Part shown: positions 59,676 to 64,000 of the stretch, one piece after another | Layout: each line of letters opens with the position of its first letter | How positions within the stretch are numbered: position 1 is the first letter of the stretch | Source of the DNA: Pedobacter sp. MC2016-14 | GTDB lineage: Bacteria; Bacteroidota; Bacteroidia; Sphingobacteriales; Sphingobacteriaceae | DNA: 64,000 bases | Direction: 5' to 3' | Assembly: GCF_020991475.1 (NCBI RefSeq) | Contig: NZ_JAJMPA010000003.1 | Span: 248,001-312,000, forward strand | Made by a program: the position numbers and the translations under genes | Notes under the pieces: model-generated | Database searches by the model: none | What the model saw: only the letters and a program-made list of their open reading frames with translations | Told to the model about the DNA's origin: nothing

Positions 59676-60260
59676 CTAGTTGCTTTGCTTTCTTACGTAC
59701 TTGGTAAGTATCACAATGGTCTGGCCTTCAACTTTCCCCTCAATCTGATCTGTGTTGTCTTCAACTAAACGAATATTTTTTACTACCGTTCCTAGTTTTG
59801 CTGTTAAAGAAGAGCCTTTTACATCCAAAGATTTTGTGAGCACCACAGAATCGCCTGCTTCCAGTACATTTCCGTTCGCGTCTTTATGAAATTCGATTGT
59901 CTCTTCAGTTTCATTCTCAGCACCAGCTTTTGCCCAGATCAGCATATCTTCCTCAAGATACAACATGTCAAGGTTATCTATTGCCCAGGATTCATTGTTT
60001 AAACGGTTTAGCATGCGCCAGGATACCACCTGCACACCAGGAACTTCGCTCCACATACTTGAGGTTAAACAACGCCAGTGTTTTGGATCTGTCTCTGTCC
60101 GCTTTTCAAGCTGGTCTTTACAAATACCACAGATCATGAAACAATTATCTGTACTGTTGGTCAACTGGGGACGGACTTCATACATCGTTAATGCTTCTGG
60201 CGACTGGCACAACTCACATTTGTTTTCGCTTCTCTGTACTACTTGATCTAATATACTCAT
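59676..60260 (-). CDS. PhnA domain protein with N-terminal zinc ribbon
   Basis: 194 residues. Zinc-ribbon cysteines in CELCQSP (near 14) and CFMICGICKDQ (near 41). The C-terminal PhnA domain has DANGNVLEAGDSVVLTKSLDVKGSS. The family name derives from the E. coli phn region, but it is not part of phosphonate C-P lyase; the true role is unknown. Despite adjacency to the arsenic operon it is convergent with it. Confidence 0.88.
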   Translation of the reverse strand: MSILDQVVQRSENKCELCQSPEALTMYEVRPQLTNSTDNCFMICGICKDQLEKRTETDPKHWRCLTSSMWSEVPGVQVVSWRMLNRLNNESWAIDNLDMLYLEEDMLIWAKAGAENETEETIEFHKDANGNVLEAGDSVVLTKSLDVKGSSLTAKLGTVVKNIRLVEDNTDQIEGKVEGQTIVILTKYVRKQSN

Positions 60261-60297
60261 GTTGTTAGTTAAATTTGGAGTGCGAAGTTAATGAGAA

Positions 60298-61218
60298 TTA
60301 ATTGAAAGACTGCCTGAACTCCAGCGCTGAAAGCATAGTTTTCTTTTTAAAGAACCTGCTGAAGCTTTGTGAATGTTCAAATCCTAATTCATAAGCAATT
60401 TCACTTACAGAAAGATGCGTAGTAGATAGTTTTTCTTTTGCCTTTTCAATCAACCTTTCGTGAATATGTTGCTGTGTGTTCATTCCCGTCAACGATTTAA
60501 GTACAGAACTTAAATAACCTGCCGAAACATTAAGTTGAGCTGAGACATATTGCACCGTAGGTAAGCCAATTTCTGTGCGCTTATTGCCGCTAAAATATTT
60601 TTCTAAGCACTCTTCCATTTGTTCCAGGAGCTGATGGCTAAATTTTTTGCGGGTGATAAACTGTCGTTGATAAAAACGCTCGGCATAATTGAGCAAAGTT
60701 TCAACCTGAGCTATAATGATATTTTGGCTAAACCTATCGATGTTGTTTTGGTATTCCTGCCTGATATTTTCAATGAAAGCATCTAACACTTTTTCTTCCT
60801 TTTCTGACAGAAATAGCGCCTCATTGATGGCGTAACCAAAAAAATCATATTGCCTGATACTTTTGGCCAGGGGTGTATTCCAAATAAAATCGGGATGAAT
60901 GAGCAGCATCCAACCAGAACGTTTGTTTAGCGTAGATTTTTCCGTTTCAATTTTCAATAACTGATTTGGCGCCATAAAAGACATTACACCTTCGTCATGG
61001 TCGTAAGTTTGCTGTCCATATTTCAGCTTACCCATTAACCCTTTTTTTACAGAAATTAAATAAAAATCAAAAAGTAAGCCTCCACTTTCGTCTACATCAG
61101 AAGGCTGTATTGTGGCATAATCAATCGCACTAATCAATGGATGCTCCGGTGCCTTAAGGCCTCGCAGTTTATGATACTGGCTGATGCTTTTGATATGTAG
61201 GGGGATTTTACTGCTCAT
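60298..61218 (-). CDS. AraC-family transcriptional regulator
   Basis: 306 residues from ATG 61218 (MSSKIPLHIKS); the frame runs up to 61341 but that part overlaps the reductase gene. The N-terminal ligand-binding cupin-like region is about 20-170. The C-terminal AraC HTH pair at about 200-300 has HLSVSEIAYELGFEHSQSFSRFFKK. It directly follows the NAD-dependent reductase gene (25 bases) and is probably co-transcribed with it. Paired direct repeats upstream of that gene are candidate binding sites. Confidence 0.92.
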   Translation of the reverse strand: MSSKIPLHIKSISQYHKLRGLKAPEHPLISAIDYATIQPSDVDESGGLLFDFYLISVKKGLMGKLKYGQQTYDHDEGVMSFMAPNQLLKIETEKSTLNKRSGWMLLIHPDFIWNTPLAKSIRQYDFFGYAINEALFLSEKEEKVLDAFIENIRQEYQNNIDRFSQNIIIAQVETLLNYAERFYQRQFITRKKFSHQLLEQMEECLEKYFSGNKRTEIGLPTVQYVSAQLNVSAGYLSSVLKSLTGMNTQQHIHERLIEKAKEKLSTTHLSVSEIAYELGFEHSQSFSRFFKKKTMLSALEFRQSFN

Positions 61219-61243
61219 GTTTTTCAAACTTACAGATATAAGT

Positions 61244-62119
61244 TTAGAAATAATGTTCTTCCATATCATGCAACAAATTAATCTCTTTAGGTTGCCATTC
61301 CAATTCCTGCTGGGTTTGTAAGGAAGTTGCAGGACTGTCAAAGTTGATAAATGCGCTCATCCACTCAAAATGCTGAGCGATATTTTCGTCGTTTAAGGAG
61401 ACTAATGGAAGGTTTAATTTTTCAGCAATAAGTGCTGCAATGTTTTTTAGGGGGATGCCTGTCTCTCCGATAGCATTGTACAAAGCGCCTTTCCGCGGCT
61501 TCTCTACTGCTAAACGAAATAGCTTTGCCACATCCAGACGATGCACGGCAGGCCAATGGTTATTGCCTTCATTTGGATAGGCTGAAACACCATTTTTTAT
61601 AGCCTGCGCAATCATAAAAGGTACAAAACCTTTATCACCTTTGTCATGAACTGATGGTGGTAAGCGCAGGACTGATGCATATACACCTCCCGCAGCTAAG
61701 GATAGGGCAGTTGCTTCAGAACTACGTGGGCCATGTTGGTTCAGATTTACCTCTGTTATAAAACCATCTGTCTTTGGCAGACCCAAAATGCCTGCGGTTA
61801 CCACAAAAGGTTTATCCGTTCCCTTTAATGCTTCGCCAATAGCCTGGATAGCAGATTTATCCGTTTCATTTGCTTTTGCGTATTGCGTAAAGTCGTGAAT
61901 AAATGCTGTATGAATTACGCCGTCTGCCTGTAATGCACCTTGCTTCAAAATTTCCAGATCTTCTAAAGAGCCCATCAGTACCTCTGCACCTGAAGCACTT
62001 GCGGCCTTTGCCGAAGCTTCAGATCTTGCCAAACCAATTACCTGGTGTCCGGCATTAATTAATTCCTTTACTACTGCTGCACCTATAAAGCCGGTAGCTC
62101 CTGTCACAAATACTTTCAT
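61244..62119 (-). CDS. extended SDR, NAD-dependent epimerase/dehydratase-like reductase
   Basis: 291 residues. Cofactor motif TGATGFIGAAVV near 7-18 and RSEAS after beta-2, suggesting NADP(H). The catalytic region around residue 145 lacks a clear YxxxK (the sequence there reads SVLRLPPSVHDKGD), so activity is uncertain; it resembles atypical extended SDRs. The substrate is unknown. First gene of the pair with the AraC regulator. Confidence 0.87.
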   Translation of the reverse strand: MKVFVTGATGFIGAAVVKELINAGHQVIGLARSEASAKAASASGAEVLMGSLEDLEILKQGALQADGVIHTAFIHDFTQYAKANETDKSAIQAIGEALKGTDKPFVVTAGILGLPKTDGFITEVNLNQHGPRSSEATALSLAAGGVYASVLRLPPSVHDKGDKGFVPFMIAQAIKNGVSAYPNEGNNHWPAVHRLDVAKLFRLAVEKPRKGALYNAIGETGIPLKNIAALIAEKLNLPLVSLNDENIAQHFEWMSAFINFDSPATSLQTQQELEWQPKEINLLHDMEEHYF

Positions 62120-62144
62120 ATATCTAAATTTTAAATTTATACCA

Positions 62145-62205
62145 CAAAATTGAGCTATTGCCCAAGGTTAGAAGTAACCAAATCAACTGATGTTGTAACC
62201 AAATC
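62145..62205 (-). promoter_or_regulatory. AraC-type regulatory region of the reductase gene
   Basis: Minus-strand -7 box CAATTTTG (62145-62152, one mismatch) and two direct repeats GTAACCAAATC (62174-62184 and 62195-62205) spaced 21 bases apart, two helical turns. The repeats sit near -35 and -56 relative to the predicted start, the usual place for AraC-family activator sites. Confidence 0.55.
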
Positions 62206-62303
62206 TAAATCATTTAAAAACTTACACCCGGTATGCGCGTTAGTTTAGTCTTTGCGGGAAAATATTAAAAAAAATTGGCAGCGTACTAGTAGAGTGGGGT
62301 GGA

Positions 62304-63074
62304 CTATTTAAGTGTGATCCAAACAGGGGCATGATCGCTGGATTTCTCCCAGCCTCTCACATCTTTATCTACGCCGGCAGCTACGAGGAGATCTTTCATT
62401 TTTGGATTTAGTAAGAAGTGGTCAATCCGCAAGCCAGCATTCCGGCCATAGGCATTTCTAAAATAATCCCAAAAGGTATAAATTGTTTCATTGGGCTTAA
62501 GTTTTCTTAAGGCATCAGTCCACCCTTGTGCAATTAAATTATGAAATGCCGCACGCACTTCAGGCCTGAACAATGCATCATCTACCCAACGTTCTGGCTT
62601 ATACACATCCAGTTCGGTAGGCATTACATTGAAATCTCCGGCCAATACTACAGGCAAATCAAAAGTAAGTAATTGTTGCGCATGGAGTGTAAGCTGCTCA
62701 AACCATTGCAATTTGTAGACTAATTTAGGGCCGGGGGCGGGGTTTCCATTGGGCAGATATAAACAACCTACCACAATTCCATCCACAAACGCTTCAATAT
62801 ATCGGCTTTGCGTTTCATCTGGGTCTGCCGGTAAACCTCTCCTGGTTTCTTTTATATCTCCGCTTCGTGATAAAATTGCCACGCCATTCCAGCTCTTTTG
62901 TCCATGCCAAATTGCCTTATATCCTGCATCTGAAATAGCTTGTTCAGGAAACTTTTCTAACGGTGCTTTTAGCTCCTGTAAACACACAATATCAGGTGTA
63001 GTTTCCTTAAGCCAGCGTAACACCACAGGAAGACGTCCGTTAATTCCGTTGACATTATACGTGGCTATTTTCAT
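62304..63074 (-). CDS. xthA: exodeoxyribonuclease III
   Basis: 256-residue AP endonuclease/3'-5' exonuclease of the endonuclease-exonuclease-phosphatase fold. Catalytic segments: NVNGI (Asn7), CLQELKA (Glu34 region), LAGDFNVMP (Asp/Asn) and KSSDHAPVW (Asp-His). Acts in base-excision repair. It begins 3 bases after the stop of the small membrane protein gene. Confidence 0.95.
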   Translation of the reverse strand: MKIATYNVNGINGRLPVVLRWLKETTPDIVCLQELKAPLEKFPEQAISDAGYKAIWHGQKSWNGVAILSRSGDIKETRRGLPADPDETQSRYIEAFVDGIVVGCLYLPNGNPAPGPKLVYKLQWFEQLTLHAQQLLTFDLPVVLAGDFNVMPTELDVYKPERWVDDALFRPEVRAAFHNLIAQGWTDALRKLKPNETIYTFWDYFRNAYGRNAGLRIDHFLLNPKMKDLLVAAGVDKDVRGWEKSSDHAPVWITLK

Positions 63075-63077
63075 CGG

Positions 63078-63257
63078 TTAGCGTGATTTAGTAGGCTGCA
63101 ACTTTTGTTGAATTTGCTGGTTCGCTTTTGCCTGGTTTTTATTGCAGGTTCCTAAAAGCGTGTAGATTAACGCGAAAATTAATATGGTTGAAAGACAGCC
63201 CCCACCTAATTTTTTAGCACCCCAACCTGCTATTATTGCTCTAAAGAAGTTATTCAT
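63078..63257 (-). CDS. small membrane protein of unknown function, 59 residues
   Basis: From ATG 63257 (MNNFFRAIIAGWGAKKLGGG); the upstream frame to 63287 begins without a plausible start. One hydrophobic helix (STILIFALIYTLLG) follows a Gly-rich segment, and the tail is Gln/Lys-rich (QQIQQKLQPTK). Likely a one-pass or lipid-associated protein, translationally linked to xthA. Confidence 0.7.
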   Translation of the reverse strand: MNNFFRAIIAGWGAKKLGGGCLSTILIFALIYTLLGTCNKNQAKANQQIQQKLQPTKSR

Positions 63258-63340
63258 ATGTAGTTTGTTTTTGCATAAAACACTCAAGTACCAAATATGT
63301 TTATGGTGTTGTCACATTCTCTTGGGCTGGGAAGATGAAG

Positions 63341-64000
63341 CTATCTTGTCATCGCTTTTGCCAGGTTCATCGCTTTTTGCATATCCGCAATACCATTGCC
63401 ATATGGTACTTCAGGTGTAGCTGCCCGGTCGCCAGATTTTCTAATGATTTCCAATAATTGTTTATTCGTCAAAGTTGGATAGGCTTGCCATAAACATGCA
63501 GCTAAGCCACACATAATAGGACTGGCATAAGAAGTGCCACTGCGGTTTTCGGCGATGCCGCTGGTATTAATCACATTTGCACCACCACCCATAGCCAATA
63601 TATCAGGTTTCATTCTTCCGTCTACCGTAACGCCCCATGATGTGAAAGCATCAATATTTAATCTGGAATTAACAGAACCAACGGTCAGTACATTTGGCGC
63701 ATCGGCCGGTGTACCTACCCAGGTTCTATCATTTCCGGCACAGTTAACAATTAAAATACCTTTATCAGCGGCTACATTTGCGCCTCTTGTTGCAAAGGCC
63801 GTTTTACCGTCCATATCCTCAAATTTATATCTTGCATTAACAAAATAATAGGCATCAGTGTAATAAAGAGAAGAATTGATGATGTCTACACCAACACTGT
63901 CTGCATATTCAGCCGCATTTACCCAATAATCTTCTTCAATAGGATATTCCGATGATTGATCTTCTGTTCTTAACAACCAATAGTTTGCCTCGGGCGCTGT
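63341..64000 (-). CDS. S8 family subtilisin-like serine peptidase, C-terminal part (truncated by the window edge)
   Basis: The frame is open to the window end, so about 220 C-terminal residues are seen and the start lies beyond 64000. The segment NYWLLRTEDQ, conserved in Bacteroidota S8 peptidases, precedes VDIINSSL. The catalytic Ser is in the GTSYASP motif (SGTSYASPIMCG) near 63525. The Asp and His parts are outside. The end (DMQKAMNLAKAMTR) lacks a Por-type secretion domain, so the visible protein ends right after the catalytic domain. Confidence 0.92.
   Translation of the reverse strand, partial: TAPEANYWLLRTEDQSSEYPIEEDYWVNAAEYADSVGVDIINSSLYYTDAYYFVNARYKFEDMDGKTAFATRGANVAADKGILIVNCAGNDRTWVGTPADAPNVLTVGSVNSRLNIDAFTSWGVTVDGRMKPDILAMGGGANVINTSGIAENRSGTSYASPIMCGLAACLWQAYPTLTNKQLLEIIRKSGDRAATPEVPYGNGIADMQKAMNLAKAMTR

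Noticed and set aside
1..64000. CRISPR arrays, IS elements, prophage or secondary-metabolite clusters
   Set aside because: No regularly spaced direct repeats, transposase, phage structural or large synthase genes were seen on either strand.

Overview
The window is a 64 kb stretch of an AT-rich chromosome from the phylum Bacteroidota, most likely a Sphingobacteriaceae member close to Pedobacter. The assignment rests on a SusC/SusD pair preceded by an ECF sigma and FecR anti-sigma gene, a LytS/LytTR two-component pair, an S8 protease, many lipoproteins with Sphingobacteriia-type signal peptides, and recurrent Bacteroidota -7 boxes (TAnnTTTG) upstream of genes. The genus is inferred from gene style, not from a marker gene. 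Most of the window is ordinary chromosomal housekeeping on both strands.

Layout: 0-6.2 kb holds an ECF sigma factor, a lipoprotein, a D-2-hydroxyacid dehydrogenase, a CbpA-type DnaJ and a secreted M1 aminopeptidase. 6.2-10.9 kb is a minus-strand operon: TonB-dependent receptor, secreted helical-repeat protein, LytS-type kinase and LytTR regulator. 11-20.4 kb carries phosphoglucomutase, lysC and lysA with an unlisted 58-residue membrane protein between them, a START-like protein, a glutaryl-CoA-type dehydrogenase, folB, a GlcD-like oxidase, a thioesterase and Hsp20. 20.5-26.2 kb is an arginine node: arginine decarboxylase, CtlX, arginine deiminase and divergent argS. An AI-2E-type permease and mnmE follow.

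29.0-37.3 kb is a complete ECF sigma / FecR / STN-domain SusC / SusD / TlpA locus, probably a ligand-induced uptake system. After a palindromic repeat and two doubtful small ORFs come an uncharacterised conserved protein, YjbQ, a DUF4136 lipoprotein, a PIF1-like helicase, an ECF sigma, a UPF1-like helicase, a HAD phosphatase, a lipocalin-like lipoprotein, a cyclophilin and a fatty-acid desaturase.

At 49.06 kb lies tRNA-Lys(TTT). Thirteen bases of its 3' end recur at 53.38 kb, bracketing a 4.3 kb accessory cassette (decayed SnoaL-like gene, HxlR regulator, Old Yellow Enzyme, SDR, pirin). Beyond it are a tandem-repeat secreted protein, another SDR, a secreted VOC-SnoaL fusion (intact relative of the decayed gene) and a Crp/Fnr regulator. 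The cassette and its neighbourhood look like electrophile/redox detoxification genes. 57.2-64 kb holds a RaiA-like protein, an arsenic operon (arsR-arsC-acr3) with duplicated operator-like sites, PhnA, an SDR-AraC pair, exonuclease III, a small membrane protein and a truncated S8 protease at the edge.

I found no CRISPR array, rRNA, intact transposase or integrase, and no clear-cut new defence or biosynthetic system. The most unusual signals are the tRNA-bracketed cassette, hairpins that swallow the 3' ends of coding sequences at several gene ends, the CATG-shared start codons of lysA and a hidden small membrane protein, and the 15-residue repeat protein.
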